NCBI GenBank assembly: GCA_036877525.1
Contig: JAZGTH010000075.1
Span: 5,238,001-5,302,000 of the forward strand
Source of the DNA: Chromobotia macracanthus
Taxonomy: Eukaryota > Chordata > Actinopteri > Cypriniformes > Botiidae
Length of the DNA: 64,000 nucleotides
Reading direction: 5' to 3'
The notes under the pieces are model-generated. The model was not told the origin of the DNA and ran no database searches. It was given only the letters and a program-made list of their open reading frames with translations. How positions within the stretch are numbered: position 1 is the stretch's first letter; each line of letters opens with the position of its first letter. The translations under genes and the position numbers were made by a program. Below, one piece after another: positions 11,466 through 23,722 of this stretch.

Positions 11466-13067
11466 GGCAATTTGAACAACCTAAGTCACTCTTTTTATCT
11501 GCACAGTGACTCTTCCAATTTCATGTCTGTGGTAAACAACCCTTTCCAATGAGGCTTGAGGACCTGAGGACAATGAGTGGCTCCATTGTGCCTCGTGCTC
11601 ATAAAGGATTACAGAGAGAAGAAAGTGACAAATCCAAGACTCATTCTCTGGCTGATGATCCTGGCTTCCACCACATTGGACATAAACACTAAAGCAGGGG
11701 GGTGGAAGGGTTGGGGAAAGAAAGAGGAATAGTATTGAGTTTTTTTTGAGCTGCGCATGGCATGAAAAGGTTAACGGCGTCAGCAGAGTAAAGCGCCGAG
11801 GCGATTGTAACACAAGAAGCTAATCATGGGCTCTATCAGCTGAGCCATCCCTGACCCTGTCATAACCATATTCCATTGTTTCTGTTTACTGGCCAGGAGA
11901 GGCACGCAAGAGGAGAAGAACCCAAAGGCTGACAATATTGATTCCTGTCCCCTCATATTGAAACCAGATATTGATTTTCTTTCTTTTTTTAAATAGGAAA
12001 AAGTGCATTGTTCAAATGAAAGAGATTTCTTGTGGGATTTGGCAAGAGAGGAGCTAAAATGAGCATCCTTTGGAACACGGTCTCTTGCGGATTTGGTACA
12101 GGAGCTGGTAATTGAATCCAGCAAATGGGTTCTTGCATTTTGGTGTGAGAGTGTGTGGCCTGGGATGGGAATTGGGTATACTTGCCCATCTTTTGCCTTT
12201 CCTATGACAAAGAGGATTTAATCTTTCCTCCCATCATATTTGGTCTTAATAGCCTTGGTTTTTTGTTCAGTACTGTATTAGATAAGATTGCCCCTGCGTG
12301 ATGGAGTAAATGATATGGCTTCATAATGGTTATGACATCACAGTGTGTGTTACCCCATCACGGCGACTGCCTGCCGCGGCTATCTCTTGATTAGCCCGTC
12401 GACATTCGCAGACGGAACTGGCGTCTATTTCACATTCAGGGGGCGTGCGCTCATCTCCCACTCAATTTGCAATTAAGACAAAATTTAGACCACTGAAGCC
12501 TGAAGGCAGGTGGGTGTCCTCAAAGCATGTTGCTTAGCAACTGTCATAGAGCAGCACCTGTGCAGCAGGGGGCAGCGTGGCGAAGAAATGGGGGACGGGG
12601 TAAAGCCTCCGTCTTGGATGCTTCTGAGAAGCTGAGATATAGAAGTCGGACTTAGGGCCCGTGGGGGGGAAAGAGGCTTATCTGAGGCAGGCATGGTTGA
12701 GTAGTATCAGACAGACAGAGCCCATGGCTGAAACCCCACCCCTCCTCGAGGCAGCTTGGGTCAGGGCCAAAGGGGACTATAGCCCCGGTACGTTAGCTGA
12801 CACAGGCCGACACTGTTATCCCCCTGATCTCCTGGGAGCTGTATTAGTGTGAACGTGCAATGTGCGGGGAGAGGGACAGGGGGCACTGATGCTATCGCTG
12901 GTTTTGACTCAGTGTTGTGTCCTGAGGGACCGCCTGGCTTGGAGCTGATCAAACCCTCTTTGGTCTCTGAAGAGAAGGATGATTTGAAGACAGTGACCTC
13001 CGTTGGCAAGGGGCTTTGTGTCTGATGGACTAGATAAATTTGAGTTAAATTATTGCATGTTGTCAGA
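11466..13067. promoter_or_regulatory. Intergenic DNA with candidate element at 12290-12480
   Basis: 11466-11512 is the shared MITE flank. 12290-12480 is TE-free, with CpGs and TGACATCA, CTTGATTAGCC and CAATTTGCAATTAAG motifs, and looks like constrained non-coding DNA. Nothing else recognised. Confidence 0.35.
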
Positions 13068-13250
13068 GTCGTAGCCCAGTGGTCTGTGTATGTGCTCTTA
13101 CATGTTACACGGTGCTTGTGCATGGCTGCCCAGAATTTGAGGTTGGCCCAGTTTTTTTCCTGTTTCCTTCCCTTTATCTTTCTATTGTTTCCTGTCCCCT
13201 CTTACACTGTCTTATCTATAATAAAAGGATAAAAATAAATAAAAAACAAA
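13068..13250 (+). mobile_element. tRNA-derived SINE (SINE2-type), diverged
   Basis: Pol III A-box-like GTAGCCCAGTGGTCTG at the start, a degenerate B-box region (GAATTTGAGGTTGG), then a C/T-rich body (TTTCCTGTCCCCTC, CACTGTCTTATCTA) and an ATAAAAGG / A-rich tail. This order matches a widespread fish SINE class. Confidence 0.7.
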
Positions 13251-13287
13251 AGTTGTTATATATCATCTATTACGTTTTCGTCAGACC

Positions 13288-13590
13288 AACTAACAGTGAA
13301 CGTTCTCTAAAAGTTATCTCAAAGTTATTAAAACATTCTTGCAGTAATGTTAGTAGATTTTTTTGTTATGTATCATATATTAAAAAGTTATTCTTTAGTT
13401 GTTGATAAAAAAAATGTTACAGGATTAAAATACATTTAAATACGTACTCATAAACAAACAATGATAACTTCTAAAAAAAACTGGATGTTTTGAATGTTCC
13501 TGGAACTTTCAAAATTGCCTTTTTAAACGTTTTTGTTACTTAATGGAAACTGTAAGGAAATGTTCTTACAACCTTAAATTGTTAGCTGGG
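13288..13590 (-). mobile_element. AACGTT-rich MITE, copy 4 (reverse orientation)
   Basis: Starts CCAACTAACAGTGAACGTTC and ends CCTTAAATTGTTAGCTGGG, the reverse complement of the family's 5' end. Confidence 0.85.
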
Positions 13591-14035
13591 ATGTAGCTGT
13601 TATGTTTCTGTGTCAATGTGTTGTCATTATGTTTGTGTGTGAACATGGAGCTCTTAATGTAGCAGTTATGTTCTTCGGCATTGATCCACAGCATTGCATA
13701 TCTTTGATAATATTTCACGAGAACAGTAAAGTTGTTGTTTATACGGCTGTCCTGTGGCGTTGTCTGGGACAACTGTAATTGGCACAGGAGATGAGTGCTT
13801 TGTTCTTAACATCGCTCCGTCCTGACAGGAAGGTTGACTCCAGGCCACTGGCCTTCATTTCCTCCATGTCTCTCTGCCTCGCTCCACTACCTGCACACAT
13901 TTCCGCTGTGGCCCAGGAGCGACACCTAGATATAGAGCAAAAGGAAGAGGAGTGAAAGAGACATTGAAACTAAGATGGGCCATGCATCTTACAAAAGTCA
14001 CTTGTTTAATTTAGATTATGGGAATGTCCACCAGG
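13591..14035. other. Non-coding, no recognised feature
   Basis: Single-copy-looking DNA between two transposons; no motif cluster or coding frame. Confidence 0.6.
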
Positions 14036-14202
14036 CAGTGTTGAGGGGTAACCAACTAAAACTAGTGATGGTACTGACTTTAGTATATTTTTAGTAGCTT
14101 GATGGTATAGCAACTGCATTGAAAAAAAGTAGGATTCTTCAGTGAGCAGCAGTGTAGCTTGACCAAACAACTATTTTTAATGTCACGTTTCTGGCAAAAT
14201 TC

Positions 14203-14358
14203 TCCTGTAGCTCAGTGGTAGAGCATTGCGTTAGCAGCACAAGAGGTCGTGGGTTTGATTCCCAGGGAGTACATATACTAAGAAAATGTATAAGTTCAAT
14301 GCACTGTAAGTCGCTTTGGATAAAAGCGTCTGCCAAATGCATAAATGTAAATGTAAAA
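14203..14358 (+). mobile_element. tRNA-derived SINE
   Basis: A box TAGCTCAGTGGTAGAGC, B box GGTCGTGGGTTTGATTCCC, then the body and the tail GTCGCTTTGGATAAAAGCGT CTGCCAAATGC. This is the best-preserved of a family repeated six more times in the window. Confidence 0.88.
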
Positions 14359-14414
14359 TTGGCGTCAGTTATATAAATATGAGTGACATTTGTTTGAATT
14401 ATACTATGAATTCT

Positions 14415-14417
<3 letters not shown>

Positions 14418-14484
<67 letters not shown>
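14418..14484. repeat. (TA)n microsatellite
   Basis: About 33 uninterrupted TA units. Confidence 0.96.
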
Positions 14485-14488
<4 letters not shown>

Positions 14489-14812
14489 GTCCATTATTTG
14501 TTTATTGATCATTAGTCATTTAGATCATTAAAGTCATTCAAAATGATTTTTGTAATGACAGAAAGTGATATTTTTAAACGTTTAAGCATATGCCTTCCAT
14601 TTAAAATGTTTTTTAACATCATGAGAAAAAAATTCCCAAAATTTACTACTGGTATCTATTTAAAAAGGTCCTGTCCCATCCCCAAAGTAGCTTTACGTAG
14701 TTGAGCAATGTAGTTAGCTACTTTTTGTTAGCAGCATAGTGTATATGTAAACCAGCTACTTAAGTAATGAGTAGTTCATAGTTTGGTAGTCTACAGTTTT
14801 AAAATTATTTTC

Positions 14813-17249
14813 TTAGCACTGATACCTGTGGAAGTGCCGTCTTACATGCTGGCACTGATGCGCGTTGGCACTGATACGTGTTGATTGATTGGCTGTGATC
14901 ATGATGCTCTGCATGTCACATTGTAATTGCATGTGAAATGATGAACAATTTCAAAACACCTCCAGGTGGCATAAAGCTTCATTTATACCTTGTGCCTTTA
15001 CAGTCATTAGGTCACACTCCAGACAAGCTCTTCAGAATCTGCTTTTTATTGTAGCCCCTCAAAAACAGCACTGTTTGGAATAGTTTGCAAGCTGTCGTAA
15101 CGCAAACCGCTGTCGCCCAGCACACATCTCTCAATGTATTTGCATGTGCTTGGATGCTGGGAACAGCAAATTGACTGAGCAAATAGCCATATTACCACAC
15201 AGTAGGGGGAGTCATGTTGCATTCTGCAAACAATGGAGAGCGATCGCAATGGTTCTCATGTGGAGAGGCACATGCATTATGAACACATGGAGATGTGAAA
15301 AGCAGAGATCCGGTAATAATATGCACTCATGAAACAGATTGAAGAACACATATCGATGGAGGACACTGCTGCTGTCGAGTGGCGGTGCGAGGAACCATTA
15401 AAGCGCCAATGAGGGAGTGTAACTGTGGTCAAGTCAAAGCAGGTAATCATAAATGAGGATTGTGCCACAATAGTTTTGTTGCGGGGAAAATAGTGAAGTA
15501 ATGCGTATTTCTATAGAAGTTGTGAGCAGGAGCCGTGTGGGGAATAAGCAGAGGAGGCAACTAGTAAGGCACAACATGCATGATCAATATCTGTAAGGAT
15601 TGCTGATTATAAAACAATAACCTGATTTGATTCTCAGTCAGTTTGGGTCATTTTGAAGAATCAGGAGTGCGTTTTAAAGGTTCGGGACTGGCTTCAGTAA
15701 GCCCGACCAGTTCCCGCTATGCTTAGCTGTCCTTGCCTTAATGCACAGTGGCCGATACGCCGTGGTGTGGGTGTCAATGCCATTGAAAGTCATGGCGGGA
15801 GAATTCACTGTTGATTATGATATAATTCAGCTTGCCACAGTTTTATAAAGCTACCCCAGCAATGCCCTTCTAGCCGCAGGGGCCAAGCCGGGCCACGCAA
15901 TGTGTATTAGAGAGTCCTCAATTTCACACATGCTTACTCTTGAGTGAGTTTCGCATAAAGGGATTAGGAGGGAGGAAGTGCAAGGGAAATGGGATGTTAG
16001 ACACCCTGCTTAATGGACTGACGGGGCCCGGGCCAGTGTCCTTTCTATTTCCACCTCCCCACCCCCCACAGCTCTGCTCTAGTGCTCTGACACTCTAATC
16101 CACGCTGCTCAGTCTCCTTGTACATCCTGGGTAGATACTAGGAACAGGGAGGAGGGAAAACAAGTGTGCAGTGGCGAAGATATTTTTTTTAACTCTCTCC
16201 AAACACTGTCAGAGCCACATGTTTTATTCTTTCTTTGAGGTTCAATGAATTTGAACACCTCGGGAACTTTTCCTCCCCCCATTATTTATCTTGTGGCTTA
16301 TATACATTTTGAGGTTTGTTTTATAGCTTCTGATGGTTATTGCTCTGGTAGGTAGGGAGGCACCCTACAGATCAATGGAGGTCCCCTATCTCAGAGAAAT
16401 AAACAAACCAACGAGCGACTCTGGTGGCTGAGCGAGGGGACGCTTGGATAAGCGCTCGTTCAGATGCTCGACGAGGGCTTTGATGAATGTGTTTTCTCCT
16501 GATAAAGAGAACTTCATAGTTGGGAGGCGTCTTCAGCCGTGCTTGTGAAATTCTCCCGGGCAGTGAACTGTGGGACGTGTCCTGGGAAAGGATCCGGATG
16601 AGGAATTCTGTGCTTGTGCACGGGATAAATGTGTGTGAGATGACCCACTCAGAGTCACCAGGGCAGTAATACCATATCCTCCCCCAACCCCCCTTCAAAA
16701 TCTTCCTCTTTTACCTATTTCTCATCTTCCTTTGCTGTCACTTCTATCTTCTGTTCCCCCTCTTCTTCCATTCTTCTCTGCTCTGATGTGGAGGGGGGTT
16801 AATCATGGCAAGGGGTCTTGACAAATTGTCTCCTCAGACCTGTGGAGATTGAGCCACCTGTGTCCCACTATGTGAACCCACTGACACACACACACAGAAA
16901 AGTTTCAGAACAGCTTGAATTGCATTACTGGTAAACAGTAACTGGAAAACTGCAATGGATGCTTATTTTGACTGCTCAGGGTTTGATTGCTCAGAATTGT
17001 GTAAGCTGGGCTCCAGTTGTGTTGGCTTTTAGATCACAACTGATTTAGATTTTTTTGTACATTTTTATAGGAAGGAATAAGAAATATATGCTGTATGCTA
17101 TATGTAAAATACTGTGGCCTAACTGTGTTTTGTAATGACATTACACATTTTGCCATTTTGAGTCTCTTATATTTTAACCCCGTTGTGTCTGCCAGGATGT
17201 TTATATTTGCATTAACACCTTTAACCCAAGCGAATAACACCATATTCAA
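14813..17249. other. Non-coding; no gene
   Basis: 2.4 kb with no transposon ends. 15690-15900 has CpGs and looks constrained. 16000-16700 is C/T- and G-rich in places. Open frames are short and unlike proteins. Confidence 0.5.
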
Positions 17250-17346
17250 GTTACACATTTGATCAGTTTTAAGCATTTCCTGGGAATGGAACTCATGACC
17301 TTGGCATTGCTAGTGCCATGCACTACCAGCTGAGCTACAGGGAGGC
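17250..17346 (-). mobile_element. SINE fragment, tRNA-derived head only
   Basis: The reverse complement of the SINE head: CCTGGGAATGGAACTCATGA CC (B box) and CTACCAGCTGAGCTACAGGG (A box). The tail is missing. Confidence 0.8.
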
Positions 17347-18856
17347 TGAAACTAAAACTGTGAAAGGCTGAGATAGATTCAGTTGCCAAACAATCATCTA
17401 TATTTAATTAAGGCCTTAATAATTGTCACTGAGCACTAGTTAACTTTTAATAAAACATGTCCTTCGAAAGATAATTTACTTGTAATTATCTTGTTCTGTT
17501 AAATCATATTGTATGGGGCCAGAACAGTAATTTTTAAACAAATTGCACAATTTTTTTCACCAGTTTGGTAATTAACTCTTCCTCCAATCAGATAATTGGT
17601 CACTTAATAAAAACGGATCTGTTAGCTTTATAAATACCAATTAACACCAGGAGCAGCTGGGCCTTTAAAAGTTTATTGTTGACTGTGAGAATGTGATTGG
17701 CATCTTCTCAGAAAACCCTGAAATTCACGTAACATTTTAGGATGGTCTTGTCTCAGCATGTGACTGTTTATAGCGTGATATCTCCTGATAAAGCAGATAG
17801 GATGATAAGATAAGCCAAATTCTTTTAACTTGATTTTTCATGCAGTTATGCACTGTATTCAATTTAGATCTCAAGATTATGCGCCTATTTAATTTATTTA
17901 TTTAAAATGGGTTCATTTGCAATTGTGCACACAGAACTATTTACATGTTGCATTCTTTTGTATCCCATAGCTGTCTTATGTTTTACAGAGTGGCAAGTGA
18001 GTGGCAGCTAAGCATCGTGTGTGATTAAACGTGAGCACCTAGAAGTGTAATTTGTCACAGATTTGGTCTCGCAGTAATGCAATCGATTAGGTAATATACT
18101 CTCTAAGTCAGAAATGTTTGTATTGGCAATAGTGAGAGCTGTTGTCGGGGGCTAGTCCATCTCCACCGCCCTGGCCTGGGTGATGACGGCCCACCATAAA
18201 GTGCTCATCTATGTACCAGACATTTTGTGAACATTACTCTCTGCAGAAGTTTATAACCGCAGTCCTCCTGGAGAAAACCAAATGAATTATGTGTTCTGCA
18301 CATGGCACCTGGAGACATCGTATTTTGTGTGCCATCGCGGAGGAAATCGATGACAATGAACCAACTTTGACTTTGAAAATGAAGCTCTGTTGGTGGCTTA
18401 AGGTAGTTTAGGTGCTTTATGCATTAGATGTGTTGCGTTGTGTTTTGGAGTGTTTGTTTGTTGCAGTGTGTCTGCCAGCCCTTCCTGCACATGGCAGAAC
18501 TGGAGTAATGAAGAATTCCAGCTGCCAAGCAGAGCCGCACCGCTTGGACAGTGGGCATTTTTCATCCTGTAATGTGTGCATGGGTCATTAATTGCGCCTT
18601 GCCATGGGTCCATAGGGCTTGTCATTTGGGTATACCACATCTATACATCTGCCCTCACCCTACCCCATCTCTGTACACCTCCCCTGGGTCTGTCCATGCT
18701 CCTCTGTGGCCCGCACCTCCTCTGAGATCCCTGTGGAAACAGTGTGACCCACTTCCTCAAAAAAAAAGGATTGTGTAAATTAGTCCTGTAATTAAATGAG
18801 AAACATGCTTTCTCTGTTTTTAATGTATAAATTAACCTCATATTTTTGGAGCAACC
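17347..18856. promoter_or_regulatory. Intergenic DNA with homeodomain-rich block at 17480-17830
   Basis: 17480-17830 is TE-free, with TGGTAATTAAC, CCAATCAGATAATTGG and CCAATTAACACC. These cores suggest a homeodomain/PBX-type enhancer. 18120-18380 is single-copy-looking DNA with no recognised feature. Confidence 0.4.
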
Positions 18857-19240
18857 TTAAAGGGATAGTACATAAAAAATGCAGTTTTCTTATCATTTAC
18901 TTACCCTTTATTTTTTGTGCACATTCTTAGCTGTCAGGCTTCAAAAAGGGCAAAAAAGTATTTTAAAATTAGCAATATACTTCCTATAACGTATTATATT
19001 CCAAGTGTTCTGAAGCCATACAGTATGATAGCTCTGTGTAAGGAATAGACTGAAATTAAATACACTCAATCATTATTTAATGAAAATGGTGCTTGACAGC
19101 TGTGGTCACCATTCACTTACGTTGTATAAAAATCAGTTTGGGAATTCTGTGGAAAAAAGAAAATCAAATGAGTTTCAAAAGAAAAGAAAGTGAGTCATGG
19201 TGACAGAATTTTCTTTTTTTTTTTCTGTACTGTCCCTGTC
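18857..19240. mobile_element. Angel-like palindromic MITE, diverged
   Basis: The left end TTAAAGGGATAGTACATAAA and the right-arm motif GTGACAGAATTTTC with ACTGTCCCT match the family's inverted ends. The middle contains CACCATTCACTTACG. Confidence 0.7.
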
Positions 19241-19992
19241 ACTAAATGTCACTAAACTTATCCCTGAAGTCACTTCACAGGGTCAGATCTACACAGGGCC
19301 TGAGTCCTCTTGCAGGATGAATGTGTTTTATCAGTTCTGTGAGGAATAGCCCATGGCTGCCCTGAGGCTCTTGTTGTTTGCCTGAGGCAGGCTGCTCTCC
19401 CGCCTTAATCAGTGTGCTGTATTGATTGGCGCGTGGGTGTGTGTGTGTAGTTGTAGGTGGGAGACGCTGCAAAGAGTGGCTGCTGTCCTCCATCTTGGCT
19501 CTGAATGAGGCCCCACAGCAGGAGGGGAGGAGTCTCTATTGGTGCGATGTGTTTTGTCAGAAGCATCTGTTTGGTCACAGGACGTGGCGTAATCCTCGAC
19601 CTTGAGCGCACCAGCCGAGACTGAGCACAGTGCTCAGCTGTGGCCCTGCGTGGGCCCATTAACACCTCTCACACACAGGCTCGGGGCCCGCGCTGACATC
19701 AGAGCCCACACACCTCTCTCTGCAGCACCACAGGCCTCTGCACTTTTTAGACCACAGTTTGGCAGTGCTGCTGCTTTCAGCTTTGGCTTCATATTAAACT
19801 CTGCAGTTCTGATTGTCTGAGGGAAAATAAATGGTAGGAGAAAAAGTAAGGTAATGGTTCACAGTAATCGGAATAAGAATAAAATTCAAATACAAATGTA
19901 ATAAAAATAGTGTGTATAGTGTTCACAATATTATTAAAAGAGAAATGTATTTTTTAAATATTTTTTAATTGGAAGCTGTAAATACACACATA
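19241..19992. other. Non-coding, no recognised gene
   Basis: GC-rich at 19260-19780, then AT-rich. A short GT run lies at 19431-19448. No coding similarity. Confidence 0.55.
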
Positions 19993-20270
19993 CGTTGGGT
20001 TTTCATGTTTTATAGGGACATTTCCTATAGGTAATGGTTGTTATACTGTACAAACTTTATATTCTCACTACATTAATTCTAAACCTAACCATCACAGAAA
20101 ACTTTCTGCTGTTTGAGATTTTCAAAATAGTTCATTCTATTTTATTTATAAACTTTCCTCATTAAGACCTTATAAATGTCCCCACAAGGTCTAAATTGAC
20201 TGGTGTTACTATACTTGTGGGGACATTTGATTCCCATATTGTAGTGAATACAAGGACCCCAAACATATTT
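19993..20270. mobile_element. Non-autonomous DNA element of the GGGGACATT family, copy 1
   Basis: ATAGGGACATTTCCTATAGG near the left, TAAACCTAACCATCACAGAA AA in the middle, and CTTGTGGGGACATTTG at the right. It shares this layout with 29877-30120. The left flank is ACACACATAC. Confidence 0.65.
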
Positions 20271-21402
20271 TTTATGTATATATAAAATATATATATATAT
20301 TTATATATATGCAAAAAAGAGGCTGGATATATTATATATCTCCAGTATATAATTAGATTTTTTGGAATGTCCATGCCTAATTTACAGTGCAACTTTGGGG
20401 ATAATGTGCAGAACAAAGGGATCTGTAATTAGTCTCTGGTTAGCTTTAAGTGAAGCTTCCACATGAAATCTTCTGCTCTGTTGCTAATCAGAGGACACCG
20501 AGCACAGATTTAACACAGATTTAAAACATCTATCTGTTCTATCCCCTCTGATGCTGAAGGTCAAACATGTGTTCTCCTCCACAAAATTCTCCCCAGTAAG
20601 AGTCAAACACAGGCGTTTGGTTTAAATTGAGTTTTTAATGCACACGTGACGTATAGATTGTTGTAACTGTCCTCCTCTCGTTCGACTGGCAGTGCAGCAG
20701 AATACGATCTGTGTCGTGTTTATATGGGTACAGTGGGTGAGGCGAGCGGTAATCAGAGCTTGTGCGGGTGGGTGATTAGAGGAGGAGACGGCAGTGCTTA
20801 GATCACCGTTAAGGGACGTGCGGGGAACATCTGCACAGCCATCTTCTCGGGGTCATCTCACTCCAACTCAACGAGCCCATCCCCACTGTGGCCAATTAAA
20901 CAAATTGCCGCAAAAAGAGCATTTTATTAGTATTTACCCGTTGCTCTCAGTCCATCGCCATAAATTCTCCTTGAGGCACACTGGAAAACAAATTGGCACA
21001 TTAACTTGTGAATGGCTAAAGAGGCACTCCGGCTGCGCCTCGGGGGCTACTGGGTATCAAAGAGTGTGCCGTTCTGAGCAATCTGTCTGCTTTATCATTC
21101 AGTGTGACAGTGGGGCTGAGAGAGCCAGGCCTGCCGCAGGGGCTGTGCATGAGGGAGAGCATTAGCTCGCTTTCCCTTGGCAGGCCCAAGCTGTTTGCCA
21201 TTGTATCCCAGAGAGCCCTGTCTATTTATCTGTTATTACATTGGAATTGGCAGATCAAAAGCAGGGGGCCCTTCTGCCACAACCACGTTGGCTCTGTTTC
21301 TATTTCTCTTTTTCTCCCTCTCTGTCATGCATTTCTTTCTGTAGTCTTTTTCTGTGTCCCTCCCAACCTCTTTTTTGCTTGCATCATCCAGCACCTGCTA
21401 CA

Positions 21403-21454
<52 letters not shown>

Positions 21455-21959
21455 TCTCTCCATGCACGACCGTTGCAGTCACTGCCCCTGTAGATGAGTG
21501 GATGAGAAGGGTCTGATGTCTCCTGGCTGATGGGGACTGTTGTGTTTTGGCTGCTGTAGTCATGTCCTATCCTACAGGGGCGTCAGTTGGATTGCATTGG
21601 TGGGGCTTTCCAAGTTTTAATGAGGATTACCATGTTTGTGTTTGTATGTGTGTCATGATAATCCTTTTAATAGTAAGTCATTTCCAAGAGCAGTAAATAG
21701 GCTTGTCCTGGGCAAACCCACACACATGATGGGTGGTCTGTTTTACTGCATTTTAATTCAGGTTTAGTGTAGTTTAAATGCTAGGCAGAACACAGGTGTG
21801 ATAGGTGTGATCATAAAGCAATAAGGTATGAGAGGTCATGCTGTATTGTAAATACAACAGATGTGTTAGGGAGAAAGCACAGAGTGGCTATATTCACTAT
21901 ATAATCACCTCTTTTACCTTACTGCATAAACAAAGTGGTTACAACAAATATTGGAAATA
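20271..21959. promoter_or_regulatory. Intergenic DNA with long conserved-looking block 20640-21270
   Basis: 20280-20345 is a TA-rich tract. 20640-21270 is a 630-bp TE-free block, CpG-bearing, with GGCCAATTAAAC, AACAAATTGGC and GGTAATCAGAG cores. It stands out from the repeat-laden surroundings and is a prime candidate for a distal lhx1a enhancer. The (CT)n tract follows at 21402. Confidence 0.45.
21402..21451. repeat. (CT)n microsatellite
   Basis: About 24 CT units, extended by imperfect CT on both sides. Confidence 0.95.
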
Positions 21960-22164
21960 CAATATGTTGAGATATATTGAAGTGCGTTGGTAACCAAACA
22001 ACAGTGGCACCCATTGATTTCCATTGTATGGACACAAAACCACTGAGACATTTCTCAAAATATCTTTTGTGTTTCACAGAAGAAAAAATCATACAGGTTT
22101 GGATTGACATGAGGGTGAGTAAATGATGGGAGAATTTATATTTTTGGGTGAACTATCCCTTTAA
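21960..22164. mobile_element. Angel-like MITE, right half
   Basis: GTTGGTAACCAAACAACAGTG, CAGAAGAAAAAATCATACAG, ACATGAGGGTGAGTAAATGA and GGGTGAACTATCCCTTTAAG are the family's right arm, ending at the TTAA. The left half is absent. Confidence 0.88.
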
Positions 22165-23066
22165 GCACATTTTTGATATGCCATCCTTTTGGCAGATGTA
22201 AGCAATAGCATTATTGTATGTACATTCTATACACATTAGCTAGGTGAACAGGGTCAAAGCTCTTACACTATATTGTGCATTTTACACAGCTTGACCAATC
22301 AGCATCCAGGACTGGAGCTCTATATTGGTTTTATTATTTGAAGGTATGACTCTCAGTTTATTATTTCTGCAAAATGAATTCAAAATAAAACGCATAAAAG
22401 CACATTAGGCCTGCACTTGATTCTATATTATATTAAATGCAAACTACCTTCAGAAATACCACTATAATAGTAATGCAGTATTACCATGCACAAATACATT
22501 AAACACCTAAAATAACTTATTAACAGTAAAATTTAATGATGGGTGACAGTAGCTGTTTACTAGCATTACCACATTCCATAAGAAGGAGACGATGTAGCCT
22601 GGACTCAGACCAGTGAGGCTGAACTGCCCTTTCTCTCTTCTTTTCTCTCTCTCTATTTTGTTGTCTGTCTCTCAGTTCATCTCTGCAGTACGGCTGCCTC
22701 CTCTGCCAGCCCTGCCGGCCCATCAAAGGGTGATTTTCCACGCCGGCAGGCCAGGAGACCAAGAGCTAAAAGAGAGAGAGAAAGGCTTGTGCTGTAGCCA
22801 GGGACAGGTGGGAGGCGGGGCCCTGGGCCCTAGCGTGCCAAGATCTCAACTCAGGGACAGTGAGTGAGCTCTGGGCATGGGCCAGTCAGTCACTGAACTG
22901 AAAATAGTCATGCCCTAACACCCCGACTGTTCTGGGCACACTAAGGGGGCCAGATACAGCCAGTGTATAACAGCATAAATTGCTTGGCTGAGACTGTATG
23001 CTTATATATTACATTATGGGAAAACATTATACAGCACAGTTAGCCGTAGATAAGAGTCTGTTTAAA
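22165..23066. other. Non-coding, no recognised gene
   Basis: 22265-22345 resembles a dispersed fish fragment (TTGACCAATCAGCATCCAGG). The rest is single-copy-looking. Confidence 0.5.
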
Positions 23067-23722
23067 CCAGTGTTGGGGAGTAAGTTATTAAACTAGCAAT
23101 GCTTTTAATTTTACCTATAAGTCCAGTAACAAGCTGCTTTTACTGGTAATTAATGCAGTGTTGTGGTAAAATATTACATCTCTGTTTTCATGTCACAGCT
23201 TTTGTAGCCTTGTGAGGTGAATAATTAAACATGCTTTGCTAAACTGTCCTCTCTCTCTCTACCTCTCTCTCTGTCTCATGTAGCATTGGGAGGTCCGGTT
23301 AATTGCAGTGAATTGGTTAATTCACACAGTTAATGCACATCAAGCAATTCAAAGAAATAGTTCACAGATCCAGTTGCAAAATTCCCGTGTAGAAATACCT
23401 GCAGTTTGTTTTCTAGCAACATTAAATTACATGATGCTCTTTGTTTTATAGAAATAAGAGCATTATCTGATTAAATCAGGTTCACATTGCTATCATATTA
23501 ATATCATGGTCATTTTTGTTCTGTAATTGCATAAATATATCGTGATCATCTGACATATATTGATTTTTGTATATTTAAAAACATTTTTGCCCCCTTAAAT
23601 AGCTAAAACTCAGTTAGCAAGTTCTTTAGTATCTTGTACTGGAGTTAGCTTATCTTGTTTTATTAATGAGTAGCTTGTAGCCTGGGAAAACTGAAAACTA
23701 CAGTTTCAAAGCAGCTTCCCTG
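23067..23722. mobile_element. hAT-like MITE, long copy
   Basis: The left end is CCAGTGTTGGGGAGTAAG and the right end CTACAGTTTCAAAGCAGCTT CCC, the pattern of a common teleost non-autonomous element. It contains repeated AGTTAGC/GTAGCTTG motifs and no protein. Confidence 0.65.

Larger units (their letters stand above)
14036..14812. mobile_element. hAT-like MITE interrupted by a SINE and a TA tract
   Basis: The left end CAGTGTTGAGGGGTAAC resembles the family start CCAGTGTTGGGGAG seen at 23067. The right end TACAGTTTTAAAATTATTTT is a degraded match to the family end ACTACAGTTTCAAAG. The parts recognisable as this element lie at 14036-14160 and about 14640-14812. Confidence 0.5.

Noticed and set aside
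14203..14275. A functional tRNA gene
   Set aside because: The A and B boxes belong to a SINE head: a conserved SINE body and tail follow, and six related copies occur in the window.
21104..21516. A Ser/Leu-rich protein
   Set aside because: Produced by the CT repeat; two overlapping frames give the same artefact.
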